Shown here piece by piece: positions 43,184 to 50,974 of a stretch of 64,000 nucleotides of DNA (position 1 is its first letter; each line of letters opens with the position of its first letter). The notes under the pieces are model-generated. The model was not told the origin of the DNA, searched no databases, and saw only the letters and a list, made by a program, of their open reading frames with translations. Made by a program: the position numbers and the translations under genes. This stretch comes from Pseudomonas viridiflava (GTDB lineage Bacteria > Pseudomonadota > Gammaproteobacteria > Pseudomonadales > Pseudomonadaceae): contig NZ_UUOC01000053.1 of the NCBI RefSeq assembly GCF_900590755.1, positions 248,001 through 312,000 of the forward strand, read 5' to 3'.

Positions 43184-43492
43184 TCAGAGTTCGTTTTTCA
43201 GGCGCTCGGCGAAGCCGTTGATGGCCTGTTCGTCACGTCGAAAGTAAGTCCACTTGCCAATCCGGGTCGCTTGAACCAGCCCGGCACGTTGCAGGATGGC
43301 CAGATGGGCCGATGCGGTTGAGGGTGAAAGATTTGCCCGGCGCTGGATATGTGACATGCACACGCCAATCGCCGGATCGCCGTGATCCTGAGGAGGGAAA
43401 TTGCTTTGCGGGTCTTTGAGCCACTCCATGATCATCATGCGAGTGTCATTACCGACCGCTTTGAGTTGTTCAAGGATCATGGGGCGCAACAT
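43184..43492 (-). CDS. ArsR-family HTH transcriptional regulator
   Basis: 102 residues from ATG 43492; a TTG 12 codons upstream is less likely. The winged-helix domain shows LEQLKAVGNDTRMMIMEWL and the recognition region RRANLSPSTASAHLAILQRAGLV. The metal-box cysteine pair of true ArsR/SmtB sensors is absent; one cysteine (GVCMSH) is seen, so it could be a thiol or other small-molecule sensor. Same strand as and upstream of the MDR gene, which it probably controls. Confidence 0.85.
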   Translation of the reverse strand: MLRPMILEQLKAVGNDTRMMIMEWLKDPQSNFPPQDHGDPAIGVCMSHIQRRANLSPSTASAHLAILQRAGLVQATRIGKWTYFRRDEQAINGFAERLKNEL

Positions 43493-43501
43493 TACGCCTT
43501 T

Positions 43502-43513
43502 TGACGAAATGTT
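43502..43513 (+). promoter_or_regulatory. Repeated motif before ArsR gene
   Basis: TGACGAAATGTT lies 9 bases upstream of the ArsR start and matches the motif at 43162 in 11 of 12 bases and in the same orientation. Confidence 0.45.
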
Positions 43514-43531
43514 CAAGACATTCCCCAAAGA

Positions 43532-44146
43532 TCAAGCCGAGTAGCGATGCGGCCGGTGGTTCATGGCAATGATCAGGTTGAGCGCCACAGCACCTGCAAT
43601 CGAAGCGAGCAGAATCGGCAGACTGACCAGGTACAGGGAGCCCAGAACCACCAGTACATCCACCACCATCTGCAATTTACCGGCACGCAGACCGATGCGG
43701 TCCTGCAAATACAGGGCAAGGATATTGATCCCGCCCAAGCTCGCCTTGTGGCGGAACAACACGATAAAGCCCAGGCCCATCATCAAATTGCCGAGCAATG
43801 CGGCGTAGATCGGCTGCAAGTGATCAATGTGGATAAAGCGCGTGTGCAGTTCGGAGAACACTGACACCAGCGCCACCGCGCAAAATGTCTTGATGGTGAA
43901 TTCCCAGCCCATACGCCGGATTGCCAGGTAATAGAACGGCAGATTGATCAGGAAGAACGCCACACCGAATGACAGGTGAGACGCATAACTGATCAGGAAC
44001 GCAATCCCGGCGCTGCTCCCTGTGACACCGCCCACCTGACGTAACAGCATCACGCCGAATGACACCATCAACGTGCCCAGAATAATGGCGAATACATCTT
44101 CAAACAGAGAATGGCGTACGGTTTGGGTTGCGGCGATTTCGGTCAT
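43532..44146 (-). CDS. YitT-family membrane protein
   Basis: 204 residues from ATG 44146 (MTEIAATQTVRHSL). About five to six hydrophobic segments are present, including GVMLLRQVGGVTGSSAGIAFLISY, VAFFLINLPFYYLAIR and GNLMMGLGFIVLFRHKASLGG, which fit the YitT/DUF161 membrane family. Function of the family in pseudomonads is not known. It lies upstream of the ArsR gene on the same strand, with only 39 bases between. Confidence 0.8.
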   Translation of the reverse strand: MTEIAATQTVRHSLFEDVFAIILGTLMVSFGVMLLRQVGGVTGSSAGIAFLISYASHLSFGVAFFLINLPFYYLAIRRMGWEFTIKTFCAVALVSVFSELHTRFIHIDHLQPIYAALLGNLMMGLGFIVLFRHKASLGGINILALYLQDRIGLRAGKLQMVVDVLVVLGSLYLVSLPILLASIAGAVALNLIIAMNHRPHRYSA

Positions 44147-44322
44147 GGTGAGCTCTGGAAATATCGGGCGAGTGCAGAAACGGACAGCGCGCATAGATTA
44201 CCCAATTTACGAACGATACATGCGCCAATATTTAAATAATGATCAATACATGCACTATTTTCCGATGGATGCACCATTCAAGCATTAAACAGCACCGCGC
44301 TGGTGCATAAATTGATAAGGAT

Positions 44323-44388
44323 TGTAGGAGCCGCCGAAGGCTGCGAACCACGATGGATCGCCTTCGCAGCCTTCGGCAGCTCCTACAG
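44323..44388. repeat. REP palindrome pair, class B, copy 3
   Basis: Arms TGTAGGAGCCGCCGAAGGCT and GCCTTCGGCAGCTCCTACA form an inverted pair. It sits between the divergent YitT and PheC-like genes. Confidence 0.87.
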
Positions 44389-44485
44389 TAAAAGGCTGCA
44401 TTACAGCTACAGCTGGCTCCGTTCTTGCTTACTCCGTCATCATTGTTACCGACCGATCCACCACCCTATCGAGTTTTAGATCGCT

Positions 44486-45274
44486 ATGAAGAATTTGAAA
44501 CACTGCACCACAGCCGCCCTGCTCTTCGGGGTCTCCGGTCTTGCCATGGCAGCCGAGCCCGCCTCGCATCTGGACAAAGTCTTGCAGTCGGGCGAGCTGG
44601 CCGTGTGCACCACAGGCGACTACAAGCCCTACACGTTTTTACGTGGCGACGGCGAGTACGAGGGGATCGACATTGAGATGGCGCGCTCGCTGGCGCAAAG
44701 TCTTGGGGTGAAAATCCAGTGGGTACCCACTACCTGGAAAACCCTGATGCCGGACATGGTCGCGGGCAAATGCGATGTCGGCATGGGCGGGATATCGGTC
44801 ACGCTTGAACGCCAGAAAAAAGCCTACTTCAGCAACACGCTAGACATAGACGGCAAGATCCCGTTGGTGCGCTGCGAAGATCAGGCGCTGTACCAGACCA
44901 TCGAGCAGATCAATCAGCCAAACGTGCGCACCATTGAACCTGCTGGCGGCACCAACGAAGCGTTTGTGCGCGCCTATTTGCCGAAAGCGCAGCTCGCCTT
45001 CCACGATAACAAAACCATTTTCCAGGAGCTTCTGGACAAGAAAGCCGACGTGATGATCACCGATGCATCCGAAGCGCTGTATCAGCAAAAACGCATGCCT
45101 GGGCTGTGCGCCGTCAACCCAACCAAATACATGCAGTACGGCGAAAAAGCCTACCTGCTGCCCCGGGATGATGTGACCTGGAAAGGTTATGTGGATCAAT
45201 GGCTGCACTTGAGCAAATCCACTGGCACCTATCAAACAGTAGTCGGCCATTGGCTGGCAGTGCCAGGGCAGTAA
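44486..45274 (+). CDS. PheC-like periplasmic cyclohexadienyl dehydratase / transporter substrate-binding protein
   Basis: 262 residues with a Sec signal peptide (LLFGVSGLAMAA) and the periplasmic binding-protein type II fold. Motifs match P. aeruginosa PheC as I recall it: TGDYKPYTF, GISVTLERQKKAYFSN, PAGGTNEAFVRAYL, and KAYLLPRDDVTWKGYVDQWL. That enzyme makes phenylpyruvate or its arogenate product in the periplasm. An ordinary polar amino acid-binding protein is the main alternative. No transporter genes are adjacent, which favours the enzyme. Confidence 0.75.
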   Translation: MKNLKHCTTAALLFGVSGLAMAAEPASHLDKVLQSGELAVCTTGDYKPYTFLRGDGEYEGIDIEMARSLAQSLGVKIQWVPTTWKTLMPDMVAGKCDVGMGGISVTLERQKKAYFSNTLDIDGKIPLVRCEDQALYQTIEQINQPNVRTIEPAGGTNEAFVRAYLPKAQLAFHDNKTIFQELLDKKADVMITDASEALYQQKRMPGLCAVNPTKYMQYGEKAYLLPRDDVTWKGYVDQWLHLSKSTGTYQTVVGHWLAVPGQ

Positions 45275-45282
45275 AGGCAAGT

Positions 45283-45356
45283 CCTGTAGGAGCTGCCGAT
45301 GGCTGCGAAGGTTGATAACCTGACACCGCTATTCGCAGCCTGCGGCAGCTCCTGCA
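45283..45356. repeat. REP palindrome pair, class B, copy 4
   Basis: Arms CCTGTAGGAGCTGCCGATGG and TGCGGCAGCTCCTGCAAC. It starts 9 bases after the PheC-like stop. Confidence 0.86.
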
Positions 45357-45383
45357 ACGTTCGACACAAGGCATCGCCAGTAC

Positions 45384-46355
45384 ATGAAAGCCAACAAAAG
45401 CATCACCCGTGCGTTCTGTGTCGAGCTTCAGCAAGAGTTGTCGATTGCGGCTGCGCGCCGGGAATTCTTTTCCCAGGAAGAGCCTCGGCAGCGCTTCGAG
45501 TTTCTCTGCTCGACGCCCGCATGCCGCAAACTGGGCGCCAAGGTCACCGGCGTTCGCTATAACGTGAAGCCGCAGGACAACCCAACCTTCGTGGCCGCGC
45601 ATTTTCGCGCCAACCCTCACTCCGACCATCACCCCGACTGCGAGTGGATCGAGGACAGCGACGACGAGAACCAGCCGCCCACCGACGTCGAAGAGACTGA
45701 GCCACAGGCGCGCCTGCGCAAGGCCAAACGCAAGCTGGATGACTACATTGACGTCTTCGATCCGGCCATAAAGGTGCCCGCTAAAGAGCAGGCCAAAGAT
45801 GGCGCTGCCAAGCCTGCCCCCTCCCCCGCAGCAGACGCCCAATTGCCAGCCGAGGCGACGCAACCCAAGGCTGCACGCCAGAGCGAAACCCGCACCAATA
45901 ATCTTGAACGCCTGGTGGACAGTTTCCGGCAAGCCAAGGCGCACCTGTCCATTGAAGACTTCAAGCTACTGACGCTCAAGGTTCCAGGTCAGGGCGAACT
46001 GGCACTGCGCTCCTATTTCCGCCATATCAAATACGCGCAACCAGGCCAGAACGAACGCGTGCTCTATGGTGGCGGTCTGGTGGAGCGCTATGGGTTGGGT
46101 TTCAAATTCAAGTTCTTTGATCGGCTCGATGGCAAACCGGTGACGCTGTATGTGTCGCCCGCACAGATGAAAGCCTATCGCTCCAGCCGCTACATCAGTG
46201 AGCTGTTGAGCCATGCCGAAGAAGTGAAGTTTTTCACGGTGTATGCCCTGGGCGAAGTAAGCCAAAGCCCGTCAGGAAAGAGCATCAGTGTGGCGGTGGA
46301 GGATTTGCGGCACCTGGTGATTGTGTTGGGGCCAGCGAAGGAAAAAAACCTGTAG
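45384..46355 (+). CDS. Unknown protein with possible Cys/His zinc site
   Basis: 323 residues, function unknown. The N-terminal part has spaced Cys/His residues (Cys42, Cys47, His73, His79, His82, His83, Cys86; in FLCSTPAC and AHFRANPHSDHHPDC), reminiscent of the zinc-finger-like N-terminus of CoiA-type proteins, but this is only a resemblance. Residues about 88-150 are acidic and Lys/Pro-rich, likely a flexible linker. A folded C-terminal domain follows (residues ~160-323). REP pairs of the same class flank the gene, and its TAG stop lies inside the right one. Confidence 0.7.
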   Translation: MKANKSITRAFCVELQQELSIAAARREFFSQEEPRQRFEFLCSTPACRKLGAKVTGVRYNVKPQDNPTFVAAHFRANPHSDHHPDCEWIEDSDDENQPPTDVEETEPQARLRKAKRKLDDYIDVFDPAIKVPAKEQAKDGAAKPAPSPAADAQLPAEATQPKAARQSETRTNNLERLVDSFRQAKAHLSIEDFKLLTLKVPGQGELALRSYFRHIKYAQPGQNERVLYGGGLVERYGLGFKFKFFDRLDGKPVTLYVSPAQMKAYRSSRYISELLSHAEEVKFFTVYALGEVSQSPSGKSISVAVEDLRHLVIVLGPAKEKNL

Positions 46356-46425
46356 GAGCTGCCGAAGGCTGCGAAAGCGGCGATCTGACACACCGCCATT
46401 CGCAGCCTTCGGCAGCTCCTACAGG
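46349..46425. repeat. REP palindrome pair, class B, copy 5
   Basis: Arms CCTGTAGGAGCTGCCGAAGG and CCTTCGGCAGCTCCTACAGG, almost perfect. The TAG in CCTGTAG is the stop codon of the preceding gene. Confidence 0.88.
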
Positions 46426-46463
46426 TCCAGGCTCATAGGATGGGCCTGGACCTGAGCATGACA

Positions 46464-47483
46464 TCAAACCTTAACGATCCAGCCCGCTGGCGCTTCGACG
46501 TCACCAGACTGCACGCCGGTCAGCTCTGCGTAGAGCTTGCGGGTGATCGGGCCGACTTCGGTTTCGCTGTGAAACACGTGCAGCTTGTCGTTATACGAAA
46601 TCCCGCCGATTGGCGTAATCACCGCAGCAGTGCCGCAAGCCCCGGCTTCTTTGAAGTCCGAGATCTTGTCGATGAACACATCACCTTCCACGACCTTCAG
46701 GCCCAGACGGCTTTGTGCCAGTTCGATCAACGACAGACGCGTGATGCCCGGCAGAACCGATGGGGATTTCGGCGTGACGAATACGTCGTCGTGGGTGATC
46801 GCGAAAAAGTTGGCCGAGCCGACTTCTTCGATCTTGGTATGGGTCTGCGGATCCAGATAGATGGCGTCAGCGAAGCTCAGTTTCTTGGCTTCGGAACCCG
46901 GCATCAGGCTCGCCGCGTAGTTACCGCCAACCTTGGCAGCGCCGGTGCCTTGTGGCGCGGCACGGTCGTAGCCGGAGATCATGAAGTTGTTCGGTTTCAG
47001 GCCACCTTTGAAGTAAGCGCCGACCGGGATGCAGAAGATCGAGAAGATGAACTCGGGGGCAGTACGCACGCCGATGTTATCGCCCACACCGATCACGAAC
47101 GGGCGCAGATACAGCGCGCCGCCTGAACCGTATGGCGGAATGAAGCGTTCGTTGGCCGCGACGACCTTCTTGCAGGCCTCGATGAACAAGTCGGTCGGAA
47201 CCTGTGGCATCAGCAGGCGACCACAGCTGCGTTGCATGCGCTGGGCGTTCTGATCAGGGCGGAACAGGTTGATCGAGCCATCCTTGCAGCGATAGGCCTT
47301 AAGGCCTTCAAAGCATTGCTGGCCATAGTGCAGAGCCGTGGAGCCTTCGCTGATATGCAGGACGTTGTCTTCAGTCAGCGAACCCTCGTCCCAAGCGCCG
47401 TCACGCCAGTGAGAGAGGTAGCGCATATCGGTTTTGATGTAGTCGAAACCCAGAGTGTCCCAGTTAATGCTGTCGTGACTCAT
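46464..47483 (-). CDS. ilvE: Branched-chain amino acid aminotransferase
   Basis: PLP fold-type IV enzyme that transaminates valine, isoleucine and leucine keto acids. 339 residues from ATG 47483 with a GAGGGCG site. Motifs: HYGQQCFEGLKAYR, the PLP lysine region AKVGGNYAASL, and EEVGSANFFAI with PGITRLSLIEL. It belongs to the longer BCAT class seen in many proteobacteria. A LysR gene lies upstream on the same strand but is probably not its regulator. Confidence 0.96.
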   Translation of the reverse strand: MSHDSINWDTLGFDYIKTDMRYLSHWRDGAWDEGSLTEDNVLHISEGSTALHYGQQCFEGLKAYRCKDGSINLFRPDQNAQRMQRSCGRLLMPQVPTDLFIEACKKVVAANERFIPPYGSGGALYLRPFVIGVGDNIGVRTAPEFIFSIFCIPVGAYFKGGLKPNNFMISGYDRAAPQGTGAAKVGGNYAASLMPGSEAKKLSFADAIYLDPQTHTKIEEVGSANFFAITHDDVFVTPKSPSVLPGITRLSLIELAQSRLGLKVVEGDVFIDKISDFKEAGACGTAAVITPIGGISYNDKLHVFHSETEVGPITRKLYAELTGVQSGDVEAPAGWIVKV

Positions 47484-47592
47484 AACGCCCTCGTTCATTT
47501 AACGGCTGCCTGGACGAATCAGGCTATCGCCGTATTCTGCCAGATCATCCGCAGCTTGAGGCTCGAAAAACGCATAAACCTTGATACACATT

Positions 47593-48477
47593 TCAATCTG
47601 CGGGTTTTACTGACTGAGCGTCACGTGCCAGGCATTGAGCAAACAGCTTATGCAGCGGCAGATCACGCTGGGTTCGACGCATCAGCAGCACCACCTGGCG
47701 AAAGAACGTCATCTCACCCAGCCCTATCACACGAATCTGCGCGTCGCGCTCCAGCCACAGCCCGGCCCTGGGAATAAGCGCGACCCCGAGACCGCTTTCG
47801 ACGAATTTGACGATGGCATCCAGCTCATCCAGTTCCAGAACGACCCGCACCTCGATGCGCTGCTCGCGTAAAAACTGCGTGACCTGCCGCCCGCCGAACG
47901 AAGCCCGGTCGTAGCGCACATGCGGTTGCTCGGCGAGTATTTGCAGAGGGTCCTGCTCTGCGATATCCAGCGGCGTGATCAACACGAAGGGTTCGGTTTC
48001 CAGCACCTGCACGTGCAGCTCTTTTGGGAGCTCGAAGGGCGGCTTGATGAGGATCGCCGCGTCCAGCTCACCCGCATCCAGTTGGCTCAGCAAATTCAAC
48101 GACACGCCCGGCATCAGCTTGGCTTCCACTGATGGCGCCCGTTGCCGCAGCCGCAGAAGCGCTTGAGGCAGAAAGCCGGTCTGGGCGCTGGCAATCGCGC
48201 CTATCTTCATCTCGCCCCGATACTCATCGGGGTGGTCAGGGATCGACATGCGATTGAACAGCTCGAAAATCTCCTGAGCCATGGGCAAGGCGCGAACGCC
48301 GGCGGCGTTGAGAATCGCCTGGCGTCCCGTACGGTCAAACAGCCGAACGCCCAAAGCCTGTTCGAGATTTTTGATTTGCGAGCTGACGGCTGACTGAGTC
48401 AGACCGATATGCATGCCTGCAGCGGCGAAGGTCCCGTAACGGGCAACGGCGGCAAACGTCTTGAGTTCGCGAAGCAT
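47593..48477 (-). CDS. LysR-family transcriptional regulator
   Basis: 294 residues from ATG 48477 (MLRELKTFAAVARYG). The N-terminal winged helix has MHIGLTQSAVSSQIKNLEQALGVRLFDRTGR; the effector-binding domain follows. It is divergent from a VOC-family gene with about 120 bases between, the usual arrangement for a LysR target. The effector is unknown. Confidence 0.93.
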   Translation of the reverse strand: MLRELKTFAAVARYGTFAAAGMHIGLTQSAVSSQIKNLEQALGVRLFDRTGRQAILNAAGVRALPMAQEIFELFNRMSIPDHPDEYRGEMKIGAIASAQTGFLPQALLRLRQRAPSVEAKLMPGVSLNLLSQLDAGELDAAILIKPPFELPKELHVQVLETEPFVLITPLDIAEQDPLQILAEQPHVRYDRASFGGRQVTQFLREQRIEVRVVLELDELDAIVKFVESGLGVALIPRAGLWLERDAQIRVIGLGEMTFFRQVVLLMRRTQRDLPLHKLFAQCLARDAQSVKPAD

Positions 48478-48597
48478 GAATACATCCACTGATCGAAATT
48501 ATTTGTGCTGAGCAGTGAATATATCCGCTTTGTATTAATTTAATCCTCTCTAAAATAAATCCACTTCCGAACCGATTCATAAAAACAGGAATAACCC

Positions 48598-49023
48598 GTG
48601 AGCCTTTCCCCCTTTCATTTGGCAATCCCCGTGTATGACCTGGCCGCCGCGCGCCACTTTTACAGCAACGTATTCGGCTTTGCCGAAGGCCGCTCAAGCG
48701 AGCATTGGGTCGATTACGATTTTTATGGGCACCAACTGGTAATCCACGAACATCCCAAGACCGCCTCCCAGGACTCGGCGCACACCAATGCGGTGGATGG
48801 CCATGACGTACCGGTCCCGCACTTTGGCGTGGTATTGAGCTGGGAAGACTGGGAGATTCTGGCAGAGCGCCTTCGCTCGCAAGCCATCAAGTTCGTGATC
48901 GAACCCTATGTGCGCTTTCAAGGGCAAGTGGGCGAACAAGCCACGATGTTCCTGTTCGATCCCTGCGGCAATGCGCTGGAGTTCAAGGCGTTCAAGGATA
49001 TCGGGCAGTTGTTTGCGAAGTAA
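48598..49023 (+). CDS. VOC-family (glyoxalase-like) protein
   Basis: 141 residues, GTG start at 48598 with a CAGGA site. The vicinal oxygen chelate fold shows HLAIPVYDLAAARHFYSNVFGF at the N-terminus and FLFDPCGNALEFKAF at the C-terminus, with metal-binding-type His and Glu residues. It is probably a small lactoylglutathione-lyase-like or resistance-type enzyme; substrate unknown. It is divergent from the LysR gene and likely under its control. Confidence 0.88.
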   Translation: MSLSPFHLAIPVYDLAAARHFYSNVFGFAEGRSSEHWVDYDFYGHQLVIHEHPKTASQDSAHTNAVDGHDVPVPHFGVVLSWEDWEILAERLRSQAIKFVIEPYVRFQGQVGEQATMFLFDPCGNALEFKAFKDIGQLFAK

Positions 49024-49031
49024 CTACCTGA

Positions 49032-49122
49032 TGTAGGAGCGAACTTGTTCACGAGGCGTCGGCACTGCCAACATACCTGTCGTCTGAGACGCCGCCCTCG
49101 CCAACAAGTTGGCTCCTACAGG
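49032..49122. repeat. REP palindrome pair, class C, copy 2
   Basis: Arms TGTAGGAGCGAACTTGTTC and AACAAGTTGGCTCCTACAGG. Its right end supplies the TAG stop of the convergent acyltransferase gene. Confidence 0.85.
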
Positions 49123-49736
49123 TTACGAGTACGGATATAACTCAAAAACGCCGGCATATCCGAACTGCACAAGGTCCGGGCAACGGTTTTGACTTCTTCC
49201 ATGGGCCAGTCCCACCACGCGGCCTGCAACAGCTCTTCACGCACGTCTTCTTCGAAGCGCCAGCGAATGAATTTGCAGGGGTTACCGCCCACCACAGAAA
49301 ACGGCGCGACATCGCGGGTCACGATAGCGCCCGCCGCAACGATGGCACCGTGACCAATGGTGACGCCGGAAAGAATCATCGCATCAGCACATATCCAGCA
49401 ATCACTGCCAATCACCACGTCGCCTTTACTGGGCGCGTAGTCCTTGATGTCTTCTACCCCACGGATCATTGCCGGGAAAGGATAAGTGGTGATCCAGTCG
49501 GTACGATGTTCGCCACCCAACAGGATACGCACCCCTTCTGCAATCGAGGTGTAAGACCCGATACGTAGGATTGTATCGTCGCCAAACTCAATGACTTCCG
49601 GAATCCCGTAAGTGCCGACACCAACGGTGTAGCGGGGGTATTTCAGGCGGATTTTTTCAGGGGCTCTTTGCAGTTTATCCAGCTTGCGCAGACGCTTTCT
49701 TGTTCTTCGTTCTTTGAGCAATTCAAGGAAATTCAT
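49116..49736 (-). CDS. CatB-like xenobiotic/sugar O-acyltransferase
   Basis: Hexapeptide-repeat acyltransferase, 206 residues from ATG 49736; a TTG 11 codons upstream is less likely. The left-handed beta-helix shows VVIGSDCWICADAMILSGVT and IGHGAIVAAGAIVTRDVAPFSVVGGNP, with the catalytic histidine region LGGEHRTDW. The usual activity is acetylation of a sugar or antibiotic hydroxyl. The next upstream gene is a glycosyltransferase, so acetylation of a surface glycan is more likely. Confidence 0.87.
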   Translation of the reverse strand: MNFLELLKERRTRKRLRKLDKLQRAPEKIRLKYPRYTVGVGTYGIPEVIEFGDDTILRIGSYTSIAEGVRILLGGEHRTDWITTYPFPAMIRGVEDIKDYAPSKGDVVIGSDCWICADAMILSGVTIGHGAIVAAGAIVTRDVAPFSVVGGNPCKFIRWRFEEDVREELLQAAWWDWPMEEVKTVARTLCSSDMPAFLSYIRTRNL

Positions 49737-49784
49737 GGCGGCCCGGGATAATGACGAATATGAAAACAACGGCTATCAGTTTCT

Positions 49785-50678
49785 CTACCAGTGAAGAACC
49801 AGACGCTTGAAACGACGCAACGTTTTTCTGGTGATGTAACGCAAGGGGATCGAGCGGATCAGTTTCCAGGCATAGGGCTTGTCGGAAACAACCGCATACT
49901 TGAGCGCCTTGTTGATGAGATAGGTTCTGCCGCTCTGGTAACCCTCACAGGAACGGTAAGGTTCAATAGTTTGCAGATCGGCGTCAAGGAGCACTTTGTA
50001 TTTGCGCGACAGGTTATTGGCATGACGCCGATAGCGCGTGACGCAAATGGGCAAGACATCAATCCCATAGCCCTGATGGGCAATCTTCAGGGTCATCTGA
50101 AAATCCTGAACCTTGATCTGCGGATCATAAAAACCCGCCGCCTTGATGGCTTCCAGTCGATAAAGCGCAACAGGTGCACCCACCACAACCGCTTCGCTCA
50201 GTACCGTCTCAAAATCCAGATGTTCTATGTAATCCCTGGACTGTTGCTTGGTCTCATTGCCCTCGCAATCCATATAAATGATCAACGCCCCGACGCATCC
50301 TAGCTGCGGGTGTTTGTCGAGGTAATCGGCGCGGACACGTACCGACTCTGGGAGCATGATGTCGTCCAGGTCCGGCGTCGCGACATACGTGCCCTGGGCA
50401 TACCGCAAGCCATGGTTGAGTGTTGCACTGACACCCTGGTTGGCCTGGCGATAAAGTTGGAACGAGTACTTGCTCTGCAACGCTTCAAGCATCGCGTAAC
50501 TGTTATCGGTCGATCCGTCGTCAACGATAATGACTTCAAAGTTTTCGTAGTCCTGGGCAAATATGCTGTCCAGTGCTGCGTTGAGAAACTTTTCAGCGTT
50601 GTAGCAAGGCGCAATGATCGATACCAAAGGAGGCTTGTTCGCCGTGGGTGTTTCTATCGGGTCAAGTTCTTGAGTCAT
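49785..50678 (-). CDS. Family 2 glycosyltransferase
   Basis: 297 residues from ATG 50678 with an AGGGAG site. The GT-A fold shows SIIAPCYNAEKFLNAALDSI, VDDGSTDNSYAMLEAL and TPDLDDIMLPES; an acidic metal-binding DxD-type motif is present. No membrane anchor is seen, so it is cytoplasmic or peripheral. It is probably cotranscribed with the acyltransferase and divergent from a large membrane protein, so glycan assembly is the likely role. Confidence 0.92.
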   Translation of the reverse strand: MTQELDPIETPTANKPPLVSIIAPCYNAEKFLNAALDSIFAQDYENFEVIIVDDGSTDNSYAMLEALQSKYSFQLYRQANQGVSATLNHGLRYAQGTYVATPDLDDIMLPESVRVRADYLDKHPQLGCVGALIIYMDCEGNETKQQSRDYIEHLDFETVLSEAVVVGAPVALYRLEAIKAAGFYDPQIKVQDFQMTLKIAHQGYGIDVLPICVTRYRRHANNLSRKYKVLLDADLQTIEPYRSCEGYQSGRTYLINKALKYAVVSDKPYAWKLIRSIPLRYITRKTLRRFKRLVLHW

Positions 50679-50738
50679 TATTATTCGGCTCCCTTGATCG
50701 GCTGAGCGTAGCCGGTTCCCATGGCGCATGCAGGTCAC

Positions 50739-50917
50739 CAGTACAAAATGCGTCTTCTCTGCCCAAAAGCGGGTAGAAATTTATTCATATTTTCAATCAG
50801 TCACATAGGTAACCCATCGAAAAGACGATATTTTGACGACACACAAACACCCACGCAAGCCCACCCCCATTAAGGCCATTTATTTGACTTAAGGACTTAT
50901 CCCTTTAAGGTAGACCG
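50739..50917. other. A/T-rich divergent promoter region
   Basis: This gap between the glycosyltransferase and the membrane protein gene is richer in A/T than its neighbours and has no open frame of note. It probably holds divergent promoters, but no strong box pair could be chosen. Confidence 0.4.
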
Positions 50918-50974
50918 TTGTGTACCCAGACACTGCGATCAAACCCGATTACTCACTGGATGAGCGAGCCCGCC

